Position numbers and translations under genes: made by a program
The notes under the pieces: model-generated
Databases searched by the model: none
Told to the model about the DNA's origin: nothing
What the model saw: the letters and a program-made list of their open reading frames with translations, nothing else
Shown: positions 22,625 through 31,045 of the stretch, one piece after another
Position numbering within the stretch: position 1 is the stretch's first letter
Layout: each line of letters begins with the position of its first letter
DNA from: Mucilaginibacter psychrotolerans
Lineage (GTDB): Bacteria > Bacteroidota > Bacteroidia > Sphingobacteriales > Sphingobacteriaceae
Direction: 5' to 3'
DNA length: 38,047 bases
Assembly: GCF_004519315.1 (NCBI RefSeq)
Contig: NZ_SOZE01000047.1
Coordinates: forward strand, 1-38,047

Positions 22625-24601
22625 TTAGGCGTGGCCGGAGGGCGCTATCTTCTTTAGGTTGAAGTACGAGACCGGACTCACCACCAGCGGAATTTTCTCC
22701 ACCCTGGTTTCGCTGGTATCTAAACCGAATGCCTTGGCATCTGACTGTGCAAGGCGCTTAATGGCAAAGTAGCTGTTCAAAATAAAACCTTCCTTGGCGC
22801 TGAACTCGTTTTCGTATGAGAGGAATTTCTCCATCAGCACAAACTGGAAATCGGCGGCGAGGTGGTAATGTTTTAAGGATGGATAGCGGCTGGTAATATC
22901 CAGTTGGTTATTGGCCACCATCTCCTGTACCACTTTGCGGAACAGCACATTGATGCGCGGCTGCACCCTAAAACCAAGGCGGAACTCTACCCTGATCACT
23001 TTATCATCCTTCAGTTCTTCTACACTGTATTCCATGGTAAAAGGCTCATCGGTACGCTCAATATGCAGAAACCAGTAAACATCGGCTCTTTTGGGCTTAC
23101 GACTGAGGATGGAGTAGATGATCTTCTGCTCTATTTGCTTACTATTATTGGCTTTGGTGAGGTAGATAAGGTGTGTGGAGAATTTAGAGATGGTAGTATC
23201 TGCACTCAAGGCTGTTAATATGGGCAGTTGATCGGCCAGGTCAACAAAGCTAAGGAACCTGTTGTTGATCTTTCGCGCCCTGAACCAAATATACATGGTA
23301 AATATCAGCCCCACCTCAAAACCGACGAAGAACAGCCTTTTCAGGATCTTGACAGCGTTTGCCACAAAGAACGAGAACTCTACCGTGAGGAACATGCACA
23401 GAATGATGGTAACCAGCCATACCGGCCAATGCTTTACATAGCGCATAAAGTAATACATCAATATGGTGGTCATGAGCATGGCTATGGTGATGGAGAAACC
23501 ATAGGCGGCTGTCATGGCTTCGGAGGTTTTAAAGTAAAGACTCACCAATATACAGCCGATGCATAGTAACCAGTTGATGCTGGGGATATAAATTTGGCCG
23601 CGGATGTTGGATGGGTATTTCACCGTGATGCGCGGCCAGAAGTTCATGCTGATGGCCTCGCTGATTAAGGTGAACGAACCGCTGATGAGTGCCTGGCTGG
23701 CAATGATGGTAGCCAGTGTTGCAATCACCACCGCCGGTATGATAAAGCCATGCGGCACGATGGCAAAAAACGGGTTAACGCCCTGCACAATATCGGGGTT
23801 GGCTTGCCTTAACACCCAGGCACCCTGGCCAAGATAATTCAACAATAAGGTGATTTTCACAAAAATCCAGCTCACCTGTATATTTTTTCGCCCGCAATGA
23901 CCAAGATCCGAGTACAATGCTTCGGCACCGGTAGTACATAAGAACACTGCACCCAATAGCCAAAAACCATTGGGGTGCTTTACCAAAAGGTCGTAAGCGT
24001 AAACGGGATTGAATGCTTTGAATATGATAGGGTATTGCGCAACTTGTACAAGTCCTAAGCCGCCGAGCATTACAAACCAAATCAGCATGATTGGCCCGAA
24101 AGCCGCCCCTACTACGTTGGTACCAAACTGCTGGAAAAAAAACAACAGGAGGATGATCACAATAACGATGACCAGAATAATCGTACTCCCCGGGATAATC
24201 ACGTGCGATAAAGCAGGCACCAGCCCCAGCCCTTCTATAGCCGAAGTTACCGAAATAGGGGGCGTTATGATACCATCGGCAAGGAGTGTACCCGCGCCAA
24301 TGATAGCCGGGATGGCCAGCCATTTACCATACCGCCTTACCAGCGCAAAAAGCGAGAATATACCGCCTTCGCCCCGGTTATCGGCCTGGAGGGTAATAAA
24401 TATGTATTTGAATGTGGTTTGCAGCGTAAGCGTCCAAAACACACAGGAGATGGCGCCAAGTACCATAAAGGCATCGGCGCGGCCGCCTTCTTTTAATATG
24501 GTTTGTAAAGTGTATAAAGGCGACGTACCGATATCGCCAAAAATAATGCCCAGCGTTACCAAAACACCTGCGGCAGAAAGCTTGTGGTGATGCTGGCTCA
24601 T
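22625..24601 (-). CDS. kup: Kup-family low-affinity potassium uptake protein
   Basis: 658 residues (E. coli Kup has 622). The N-terminal signature LVTLGIIFGDIGTSPLYTLQ (about 15-34) is diagnostic, followed by DNRGEGGIFSLFALVRR, YSDLGHCGRKNIQVSW and ISGSFTLISEAISMNFWPR. About twelve membrane helices make up the first 440 residues; the C-terminal 200 residues are cytoplasmic. Kup imports K+ with H+. Start at 24601 gives the family's usual N-terminus. The gene is monocistronic, ending in a hairpin terminator, and lies between the tandem repeat array and the kdp operon, so the region covers both house-keeping and high-affinity K+ uptake. Confidence 0.95.
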   Translation of the reverse strand: MSQHHHKLSAAGVLVTLGIIFGDIGTSPLYTLQTILKEGGRADAFMVLGAISCVFWTLTLQTTFKYIFITLQADNRGEGGIFSLFALVRRYGKWLAIPAIIGAGTLLADGIITPPISVTSAIEGLGLVPALSHVIIPGSTIILVIVIVIILLLFFFQQFGTNVVGAAFGPIMLIWFVMLGGLGLVQVAQYPIIFKAFNPVYAYDLLVKHPNGFWLLGAVFLCTTGAEALYSDLGHCGRKNIQVSWIFVKITLLLNYLGQGAWVLRQANPDIVQGVNPFFAIVPHGFIIPAVVIATLATIIASQALISGSFTLISEAISMNFWPRITVKYPSNIRGQIYIPSINWLLCIGCILVSLYFKTSEAMTAAYGFSITIAMLMTTILMYYFMRYVKHWPVWLVTIILCMFLTVEFSFFVANAVKILKRLFFVGFEVGLIFTMYIWFRARKINNRFLSFVDLADQLPILTALSADTTISKFSTHLIYLTKANNSKQIEQKIIYSILSRKPKRADVYWFLHIERTDEPFTMEYSVEELKDDKVIRVEFRLGFRVQPRINVLFRKVVQEMVANNQLDITSRYPSLKHYHLAADFQFVLMEKFLSYENEFSAKEGFILNSYFAIKRLAQSDAKAFGLDTSETRVEKIPLVVSPVSYFNLKKIAPSGHA

Positions 24602-24703
24602 AGGGTAAAATGGCTAAGGGTTGATAATGGGTTAACACCAATAGTTAACAGGCAGATGCCATTGCTTAGGGGTAATGGGTAAGTAATCATGCGCATCGGA
24701 TAA

Positions 24704-24717
24704 CAAGCACCATACCA
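24704..24717 (-). promoter_or_regulatory. Possible sigma-54-type promoter of kup
   Basis: Minus strand: TGGTAT (24717-24712), GGTGC (N5), TTG (24706-24704) followed by TT. It has the same -24/-12 geometry and the same TGGTAT box as the site before the kdp operon. It would leave a leader of roughly 90 nt before the kup ATG. Confidence 0.35.
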
Positions 24718-24774
24718 AAATGAAAAAAGTATCTATACGCGTTGAAAAGGCAATTTTTAACTGCGGATAATTAT

Positions 24775-24806
24775 AAACCCTACCAAAATGGAAGGGTTTC
24801 TTTTTC
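24775..24806 (+). terminator. Plus-strand hairpin with T tract, upstream of kup
   Basis: AAACCCTACC (24775-24784) and GGAAGGGTTT (24790-24799) form a 10-bp stem with one mismatch, followed by CTTTTT. No plus-strand gene precedes it. Its stem is nearly the same sequence as the kup terminator, so kup is bracketed by related hairpins. Confidence 0.4.
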
Positions 24807-24905
24807 ATTTTGGGGTGGTCGTGTTTCTATTTCGGGGTGGCAATTATCGTTTTGGGGTGGCTCATTTGCCTGGTAGAGGGCGCAGAGCGTATCCCTGCAA
24901 AGAGT

Positions 24906-26062
24906 GAGTTAACACTGATTAAGAAGAATTTCACGAAAGTTGTGAAGGCGACCCGAACGAAGCTGAAAATTAGTGCGATTCGATTGTATGCGTGAAATTC
25001 GTGTTCATCATTGAGTTAACACGAATTAGCACCAATTGAGACGAATTACACGAATGCTGTGCAGGTAACCAATATACTTTGCCGACCAGGACGAAGCCGA
25101 AAATTAGTGCGATTCGATTGTGTTCGTCAACTTCGTGTTCATTATTGAGTTAACACGAATTAGAACTGATTGAGACGAATTTCACGAATGCTGTGCAGGT
25201 GACCAGGACGAAGCTAAAAATTCGTGTACTTCGATTGTATGCGTGAAATTCGTGTTCATTATTGAGTTAACACGAATTAGCACCAATTAAGACGAATTAC
25301 ACGAATGCTGTGCAGGTAACCAATATACTTTGCCGACCAGGACGAAGCCGAAAATTAGTGCGATTCGATTGTATTAGTCAACTTCGTGTTCATTATTGAG
25401 TTAAAACGAATTAGCACCAATTGAGACGAATTATACGAATGCTGTGCAGGTAACCAATATACTTTGGTGATCAGGAAGAAGCTGAAAATTAGTGCGATTC
25501 GATTGAATTCGTCAAATTCGTGTTCATTATTGAGTTAACACGAATTAGCACTAATTGAGACGAATTTCACGAATGCTGTGCAGGTAACCAATATACTTTG
25601 CCGACCAGGACGAAGCCGAAAATTAGTGCGATTCGATTGAATTCGTCAAATTCGTGTTCATTATTGAGTTAACACGAATTAGCACTAATTGAGACGAATC
25701 ACACGAATGCTGTGCAGGTAACCAATATACTTTGGTGATCAGGAAGAAGCCGAAAATTAGTGCGATTCGATTGTATTCCTGAAATTCGTGTTCATTATTG
25801 AGTTAACACGAATTATAACTGATTGAGACGAATTTCACGAATGCTGTGCAGGTAACCAATATACTTTGCCGACCAGGACGAAGCCGAAAATTAGTGCGAT
25901 TCGATTGTATTAGTCAAATTCGTGTTCATTATTGAGTTAACACGAATTAGCACTAATTGAGACGAATCACACGAATGCTGTGCAGGTAACGAATATAATT
26001 TGGTGACCAGGACGAAGCTGAAAATTAGTGCGATTCGATTGAATTCGTCAAATTCGTGTTCA
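24906..26062. repeat. Tandem array of nine 134-bp units
   Basis: Units starting GAGTTAACAC begin at 24906, 25013, 25147, 25264, 25398, 25532, 25666, 25800 and 25934. The spacing is 134 bp, except for the first (107) and third (117) units, which lack an internal AACCAATATACTTTG segment. At each junction AATTCGTGTT and AACACGAATT face each other over about 12 bp, so every boundary can form a hairpin. From the fourth unit on, two versions alternate (TTTGCCGACCAGGACGAAG and TTTGGTGATCAGGAAGAAG). No unit codes for protein: the period is not a multiple of three and stops occur in all frames. The array lies between kup and the 3' end of the response regulator gene. Confidence 0.92.
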
Positions 26063-26085
26063 CTCAATTCGTGAAATTCAGTTCA

Positions 26086-27423
26086 TTATTTTTCTAATTC
26101 GTACTCATCAATTTTACGGTATAACGTAGTCAACCCGATTCCCAACAACCGGGCGGTTTCGGTTTTGTTGCCTTTGGTGTAATGGAGTATTTTATTGATG
26201 TGATGTTTTTCGATAGATGAAAGCGCGAACGATGATGGGGCGTTCTCGGCATGATCGTAAAAATCGAGCGGCAATAAGTCGACGGTGAGCGTAGGGCCGT
26301 CACAGATGATTACGGCACGTTCGATAATGTTCTTCAATTCGCGGATATTGCCTTTCCAGTTGTGTTTTTCCAGTCCGCTTAAAAACTCGGGACTCATATC
26401 GTTAATCTTCTGCCCTACCTTGCGCGTGTATTCCTTTAGGTAATGCTTTGCCAACAAGCCTATATCGTCGCGGCGTTCGTTGAGTGAGGGGAGCAAAATC
26501 TGAAAAACAGAAAGGCGGTAAAATAAATCTTCCCTAAAATTGCCTTTGGCTATTTCGCCTTCCAGTTTGCGGTTGGTAGCAGCTATAATACGCACGTTTA
26601 CCTTGGTGGTTTTGGTATCGCCCACTTTGATGAATTCGCCCTGCTCAATAACTCTTAATATCTTGGCCTGCAGGTTGATATCCATCTCTCCTATTTCGTC
26701 TAAAAACATGGTGCCGCCATCTGCTTCTTCAAAAAGGCCTTTCTTTTCCTTCAAGGCCCCGGTAAACGCGCCTGCTTTATGGCCAAATAACTCGCTCTCC
26801 AGCAGTTCTTTACTGAATGAGCTGCAGTTCACGGCCACAAAATTCTCTGTTTTACGTTTACTGTTATAATGAATGGCATGCGCGAACACTTCTTTACCCG
26901 TACCGGTTTCACCAAGTAATAACACCGTAGTATCGGTAACGGAAACTTTCTTGGCGAGGTCGATAGCGGCGTTGATGGCTTTGGAATGCCCTACAATACC
27001 CTCGAAGGTAAACTGCTTTACAATTTTGTTTTGCAGGTTATGCACCTGTAGCTGCAGGTGCGCTTTATCCATAGCGCGGGCGAGCATGGGGAGGATCTTG
27101 TCGTTATCGTCGCCTTTGGTAATGTAATCGAATGCGCCATTTTTGATGGACAGCACCCCATCGGCTATAGTACCGAACGCGGTCAGGTTGATCACCTCAA
27201 CATATGGCTGCTTTTCTTTGATCTGTTTCACCAGTTCCACGCCGTTAACATCGGGCAGTTTCACATCGCTGATGACGACCTGAATCTCCTCCTGGGCCAA
27301 AATCTTCAGCCCCTCTTTACCGGTATAGGCCTGGAAAACCTTATAGCCCTCCAGCTCGATGATGCGGGTTAGAAGGCCATTCAGCTTTTTTTCATCGTCG
27401 ATAATAAGTATGTTTTGTTGCAT
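26086..27423 (-). CDS. Sigma-54-dependent response regulator (NtrC type)
   Basis: 445 residues in three domains. The receiver (1-120) has IIDDE, the phospho-acceptor Asp53 in ISDVKLPD and Lys103 in ITKGDD. The AAA+ domain (140-375) has Walker A GETGTGKE (171-178), the sigma-54-contacting GAFTGA (218-223) and Walker B GGTMFLDEIGEM. The C-terminal Fis-type helix-turn-helix includes NKTETARLLGIGLTTLYRKI. Related Bacteroidota carry this regulator next to kdp where others have KdpE. It lies upstream of kup and kdp on the same strand, so it is the likely partner of the KdpD/kinase pair and the likely user of the two TGGTAT-N5-TTG sites. Its 3' end is 24 bp from the tandem repeat array. Confidence 0.93.
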   Translation of the reverse strand: MQQNILIIDDEKKLNGLLTRIIELEGYKVFQAYTGKEGLKILAQEEIQVVISDVKLPDVNGVELVKQIKEKQPYVEVINLTAFGTIADGVLSIKNGAFDYITKGDDNDKILPMLARAMDKAHLQLQVHNLQNKIVKQFTFEGIVGHSKAINAAIDLAKKVSVTDTTVLLLGETGTGKEVFAHAIHYNSKRKTENFVAVNCSSFSKELLESELFGHKAGAFTGALKEKKGLFEEADGGTMFLDEIGEMDINLQAKILRVIEQGEFIKVGDTKTTKVNVRIIAATNRKLEGEIAKGNFREDLFYRLSVFQILLPSLNERRDDIGLLAKHYLKEYTRKVGQKINDMSPEFLSGLEKHNWKGNIRELKNIIERAVIICDGPTLTVDLLPLDFYDHAENAPSSFALSSIEKHHINKILHYTKGNKTETARLLGIGLTTLYRKIDEYELEK

Positions 27424-27575
27424 GGTACAATGTGTAAAACAGCGAGCGCCCCAAACTTATGCCAAGTTTTTTTTTGCTTGCCGTCACCGCAAAAATAGCG
27501 TTATTTAAGATACCGTGGACTAAATGCAGCTTACCATAATAACATGCTTTTTTCAAAATGGAAAAACGGGCTGCG

Positions 27576-28688
27576 CTATTTTTCGAGGAGATTTTTAAAA
27601 AACGGCGTCAACTGCTCCGCCATTATCGCATGATCTTCCACACTTGGGTGTGAACCACAACCACGTGGATCCATCGGCTCGAAGAAGAAGGTAGCTACAG
27701 GTTTTTCGCCGGGATATAATGCATCTACTTTCTTGGCGATAGCTATAAGGCAATCCTGCAGGATTACCCGCTTATCCCCTTTGATCATCGGGCTGCTTAG
27801 CATAGCTATGCGGGCCTTTGGATATTTAGATTTTACCAATTGTATAAATTTCACAAAGCTGCTTCGGAATACAGCGGTATCCAGCGGTTTTCTAGCGTTC
27901 TTTCCATCACCATTGCTAAAGTCGTTGGTGCCTAAGGCGATGCTTACCACTTTGGGGCTATAGGTGCCAAAATCCCATTTTTTGGAGGTATTTACCTGGA
28001 AATCGACTTTTTCATAAACCTGCGGCATTGATGGGCCATCTAAGTTCCAGGTGCGGTAAATGCCAATGCCGCTTACGCTACTTAGCATAAAATTGGTATT
28101 GAGCGCACGCGCCACTCTTGGGCCATACGCCATATAAGCGTTGTGCTGGTCGTGGTAGTCGCCAGTGCCGCAGGGCACTTCAGAGGCATCTGCCGCCGCG
28201 CCGCAGGTAATGCTGTTGCCAATAAACTCTATCATGGGCAATACCGGCGCCGTTAACGCTTTAATATCGCTTGCTACGATTTTCTCCACCAAAATAGCAC
28301 CGGTGCTGGCTTCGGTGGTTTTGTATATCCAGATGGTATGCTTGCCCTCTCCTGCCGCGGTAATAACTGTCGGCTCACCTACGCTACCCTCTATTTTTAT
28401 TCTTTTTTGATACACGCCATCCAACTCATATTGTATATAGCTGTGAGCGTTAGGATCATTAAGGCCAAGGTATAATTCGCATTTGCTGCCGCTAAAGCTA
28501 AAGCCAAAGTGTACAGCCGAACTGATCAATTCCAACTGACCGCTGCTATTGAACAAATACCTGCCCACAGGCTTTAGCTGCTTTGCTTTTAGCACGCCGG
28601 GGTCGCCTTTTAGCGTGTGCGCGTAGCCAGAAAGGTTTAAAGACACGAAAATGAACGCCAGAATATAAAAGCATTTGCGGATGGCCAT
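27576..28688 (-). CDS. CE2-type carbohydrate esterase (SGNH fold)
   Basis: 370 residues with an N-terminal hydrophobic stretch (FYILAFIFVSLNLSGYAH) that serves as a signal peptide. Residues 40-140 form the beta-sandwich domain typical of family CE2 (SSAVHFGFSFSGSKCELYL, then YIQYELDGVYQKRI). The catalytic SGNH domain follows: IEFIGNSIT with Ser159, SVSGIGIYRTWN, ALGTNDFSNGDG with Asn255, and SHPSVEDH with His347. CE2 enzymes remove acetyl groups from hemicelluloses. The GH51 arabinofuranosidase 2.4 kb away fits a plant-polysaccharide theme, although the two are not in one operon. Confidence 0.88.
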   Translation of the reverse strand: MAIRKCFYILAFIFVSLNLSGYAHTLKGDPGVLKAKQLKPVGRYLFNSSGQLELISSAVHFGFSFSGSKCELYLGLNDPNAHSYIQYELDGVYQKRIKIEGSVGEPTVITAAGEGKHTIWIYKTTEASTGAILVEKIVASDIKALTAPVLPMIEFIGNSITCGAAADASEVPCGTGDYHDQHNAYMAYGPRVARALNTNFMLSSVSGIGIYRTWNLDGPSMPQVYEKVDFQVNTSKKWDFGTYSPKVVSIALGTNDFSNGDGKNARKPLDTAVFRSSFVKFIQLVKSKYPKARIAMLSSPMIKGDKRVILQDCLIAIAKKVDALYPGEKPVATFFFEPMDPRGCGSHPSVEDHAIMAEQLTPFFKNLLEK

Positions 28689-28818
28689 ACTGCGGGGATT
28701 ATTGGTTTACACTGCAATAATACAAAAGTTAGGATTGTCCCGCATGCTTTGCGCATTAATAGGTATTAATCGCAAAAAAAGTATAATGATCAATTTAGCA
28801 GGTGATAATAATACTAAA

Positions 28819-29469
28819 TCAGTAACTGGTAACGATTTGGTTTTTGATTGCGTACATCGCCAGGCCGACACGGCTTTTCAGGTTCAGCTTCTCGCATAAA
28901 TTGTCGCGGTAGCCCTCTACGGTGCGCGCGCTCAGAAACATCTTATCGGCTATTTCTTTGTACGTGAGCTCGGTGCAGATATATTTTAGCAATTCAAGTT
29001 CCCGTTCAGTCAAGTTGGCGAAGGTACCCACACTGCCATTAGCGTCGGCCAGCAACCCTACCGAGCGCATTACCTTGCGGGTTACCAGTTCGTTGTAAAA
29101 GTATCCGCGGCTCATCACTTCCTCAAAGGCCATCCTTAGTTCGGCAGGCTCAGCATCTTTAAGCACATAGCCGCAGGCGCCACTTTTGATCATTTTGATG
29201 ATAGCCGCTTCGGCATCCATCGTACTCAGTGCGAGCACTTTTATGGCAGGATGGTTATTGCGAAGCCAGTGTGTAGTGGCGTAGCCATCCATAACCGGCA
29301 TATTGATATCCATCAACACGATATCCGGCAGGTTGGCGGGCGTTAGCTGCCTGATTAAATCCTGGCCATGCGAAGCATCGTGCGTAACTTTATAACCGGA
29401 AAAAAGTTCGATCAATACCTTTAGGCTTCTGCGGAAAAGCACATGATCGTCTACTATAGCTATGTTCAT
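28819..29469 (-). CDS. NarL/LuxR-family response regulator
   Basis: 216 residues: a receiver domain with IVDDH and the phospho-acceptor Asp54 in IVLMDINMPVMDG, Thr/Ser-Lys signature LSTMD...YVLKDAEP, and a C-terminal LuxR helix-turn-helix (LTERELELLKYICTELTYKE, then SARTVEGYRDNLCEKLNLKS). It starts six bases after the stop of the kinase relic, so the two once formed a kinase-regulator operon. With the kinase damaged, the regulator may be orphaned or served by another kinase. The palindromes at 30074-30089 and 30742-30757 are candidate binding sites because they precede the operon itself and the neighbouring 121-residue gene. Confidence 0.92.
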   Translation of the reverse strand: MNIAIVDDHVLFRRSLKVLIELFSGYKVTHDASHGQDLIRQLTPANLPDIVLMDINMPVMDGYATTHWLRNNHPAIKVLALSTMDAEAAIIKMIKSGACGYVLKDAEPAELRMAFEEVMSRGYFYNELVTRKVMRSVGLLADANGSVGTFANLTERELELLKYICTELTYKEIADKMFLSARTVEGYRDNLCEKLNLKSRVGLAMYAIKNQIVTSY

Positions 29470-29475
29470 CTGTTC

Positions 29476-29953
29476 TTAATTGTATGGCATGGTAATGCCA
29501 ATGGTTGTACCCTCATCTATCCCGCTCCTTATTTCGGCCTGGCCACCAATTACTACTGCGCGGCTCATGATATTCTGCAAGCCGAGGCCTTTTCCGGCAT
29601 CCGCCAAAATGCAGGGATCGAAGCCTTTTCCGTTATCGCTGATTTGGATGGTTAGTTCATCTTCGTAAAAATGGATGGCAATCTTGATCTGCGTAGCACC
29701 AGAATGTTTGATGATATTCTGGCAACTCTCCTGCACCATCCGGAAAAGGATCAGTTTCTTTTCGCTTTGCAGTGGCTTCTCGTCGCCTTGTGTAAGCAAT
29801 GTACCAGCAACAATGCCCGTGGTATCTATCCTGCGCAACTCCTGGGCAGCCATCTCTACCAGCGAAAGCGATTGGAATGGTCTTGTTGGATGGGGCGAGT
29901 GTCTGGTAATTGTCTTTGAGCTCGTTAAATCGCTCGATGGTGATGGGGTCCAT
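29476..29953 (-). pseudogene. Frameshifted histidine kinase ATPase domain fused to a small-protein leader
   Basis: The frame read from 29853 (MAAQELRRIDTTGIVAGTLL onward, 125 residues) is the HATPase domain of a HisKA_3-type kinase: FRMVQESCQNIIKHSGA is the N box and DNGKGFD and GKGLGLQNI are the G boxes. The frame from 29953 starts MDPITIERFNELKDNYQTLA and would join it (…NKTIQSLSLVEMAAQEL) if one base were removed near 29874-29880. The joined product would be about 158 residues, with no phospho-accepting histidine and no sensor. The first 25 codons and the leader before them resemble the start of the gene at 30623 (LKxNYQT), so a paralogous 5' end has been fused to a kinase tail. Alternatively the 125-residue ATPase domain is still made on its own. 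Confidence 0.65.
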
Positions 29954-29964
29954 TGTTTTTAAGT

Positions 29965-29984
29965 GTTTAATTGTGAATAAAAGG
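29965..29984 (-). promoter_or_regulatory. Conserved 20-nt leader block, copy 1
   Basis: On the minus strand CCTTTTATTCACAATTAAAC, ending 11 bp before the ATG at 29953. The identical 20 bases precede the ATG at 30623. It should be transcribed as part of the 5' leader. Confidence 0.7.
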
Positions 29985-30073
29985 TTTATTATTTAAATGT
30001 AAATCTTTATGATTTATAATGCAAGTTGCGCTTATTATATATTTTACATAAGCGTAATAGGCCCAATTCTGCT

Positions 30074-30089
30074 ACCGTATAAATACGGT
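30074..30089. promoter_or_regulatory. Palindromic operator candidate, copy 1
   Basis: ACCGTAT-AA-ATACGGT, perfect 7-bp arms, followed by GATGCAAATGCGT. A matching site occurs at 30742-30757. Centres lie 128 and 127 bp upstream of the two start codons. Arms of this size suit a dimeric regulator. Confidence 0.55.
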
Positions 30090-30160
30090 GATGCAAATGC
30101 GTAAACCACCGCCACCGCGCAATAGTGGCCAGCCAATGTCATATCATAGAATATTCCTAT

Positions 30161-30200
30161 AAAAAACGCGACAGCCCTATAGGAAACAGGACCGTCGCGT
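30161..30200 (-). terminator. Rho-independent terminator of the 121-residue gene
   Basis: ACGCGAC (30166-30172) pairs with GTCGCGT (30194-30200). On the minus strand the stem is followed by TTTTTTATAG. It lies 58 bp beyond the stop of the gene at 30258. Confidence 0.75.
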
Positions 30201-30257
30201 GCCATTTGTAAACTTTTCTATTACTACCAACCGGTTAGCCGAAGCGTCAATACGATG

Positions 30258-30623
30258 TTATGGTTGCGAGCAATTTGGAGGACATAGCGGAATCATATCG
30301 CTCCCCATGCCAGTATAACTACCATCTGATGCCACCGACGCTTTTACGTCTATTAAATCTTTCGAGTACTTTGTTGAGGGATTCCCTGGATTTGTGGAAT
30401 CAAGCGTTGCTACAAATACAACGGTATTCTGATCCGGATAAGTAGGGTCATCCTCGTCATGGCGAGATAAATAAAAGCGTACGCCGTTTGCTTTGTTATC
30501 GCTAATTAAAGCCATTAGCTCGTAAATGCTAATCCAGCCGGATACGGTATTAAAAATCGGTGGTTTGGTTTGATAGTTACTTTTCAATCTTTCAATGTCG
30601 GTGTAATCGATTGGTTGTGCCAT
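30258..30623 (-). CDS. Unknown 121-residue protein with CPPNC tail
   Basis: No named family. The sequence has a helical leader (MAQPIDYTDIERLKSNYQTK), a core WISIYELMALISDNKANGVR followed by FYLSRHDEDDPTYPDQNTVV and FVATLDS, and a C-terminal tail SDMIPLCPPNCSQP with two cysteines. No signal peptide or membrane helix is seen. I recall similar ISI.EL...I.DN.A.GVRFYL.RHD proteins of unknown function in Bacteroidota. The gene has its own terminator and a 20-nt leader block plus palindrome shared with the kinase relic downstream, so it is probably controlled by the same regulator. It may be the product or the signal partner of the adjacent two-component locus. Confidence 0.75.
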   Translation of the reverse strand: MAQPIDYTDIERLKSNYQTKPPIFNTVSGWISIYELMALISDNKANGVRFYLSRHDEDDPTYPDQNTVVFVATLDSTNPGNPSTKYSKDLIDVKASVASDGSYTGMGSDMIPLCPPNCSQP

Positions 30624-30633
30624 GGTTTTTTCC

Positions 30634-30653
30634 GTTTAATTGTGAATAAAAGG
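30634..30653 (-). promoter_or_regulatory. Conserved 20-nt leader block, copy 2
   Basis: Identical to the block at 29965-29984 and 10 bp before the ATG at 30623. Conservation over 20 bases in an A/T-rich, otherwise diverged region implies recent duplication or selection. Confidence 0.7.
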
Positions 30654-30741
30654 CTAATTATCTAAAGGTGTTTTTTTAGAAGAATGAGTTAAAATTACGT
30701 CGACAATACACTAAGGACAAGGGTGATAACACTCTGTTTAT

Positions 30742-30757
30742 ACCGTATAAACACGGT
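30742..30757. promoter_or_regulatory. Palindromic operator candidate, copy 2
   Basis: ACCGTAT-AA-ACACGGT, one mismatch between the arms, followed by GAGTCAAATGCGT. It corresponds to the site at 30074-30089 in sequence and in distance from the start codon. Confidence 0.55.
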
Positions 30758-31045
30758 GAGTCAAATGCGTGAGTTTGATTTTACAGAACTGTTTTCACAG
30801 CATAGTAATTTTTGGTCGCTATAAATGGAAACGCCTATTGAATAACTTGTAAGGGCTGCTGATATTTCAACAACACCACCGAAGTCCAGAACTTTTGAAT
30901 CGAACATACAAAACCTAAACCTTATGCAAATAGCCGGCAAGCCGATGGCAGTATAATACCCTGCCATCAGCATGCTAAACAAAAACAGGCCGTTCATACC
31001 AATGAAACGGCCTGGGTTGTTGTACTGCTGCATAAGGCAGCAAAC
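30758..31045. other. Short gene-free gap before the GH51 terminator
   Basis: A minus-strand frame of 90 codons (30761-31033) covers it but runs through the GH51 terminator and has no family resemblance, so I see no gene. The region carries the 3' flank of palindrome 2 and the GH51 terminator. Confidence 0.5.
30986..31014 (-). terminator. Rho-independent terminator of the GH51 gene
   Basis: CAGGCCGTT (30986-30994) pairs with AACGGCCTG (31006-31014). On the minus strand TTTTTGTTT follows. It lies 32 bp past the stop at 31046. Confidence 0.85.

Noticed and set aside
24906..26062. CRISPR array
   Set aside because: Units are 134 bp with near-identical sequence throughout and no unique spacers; no cas genes nearby.
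30761..31033. 90-codon minus-strand frame that might be a small peptide gene
   Set aside because: It starts inside the GH51 3' region, runs through that gene's terminator and has no homologous pattern.
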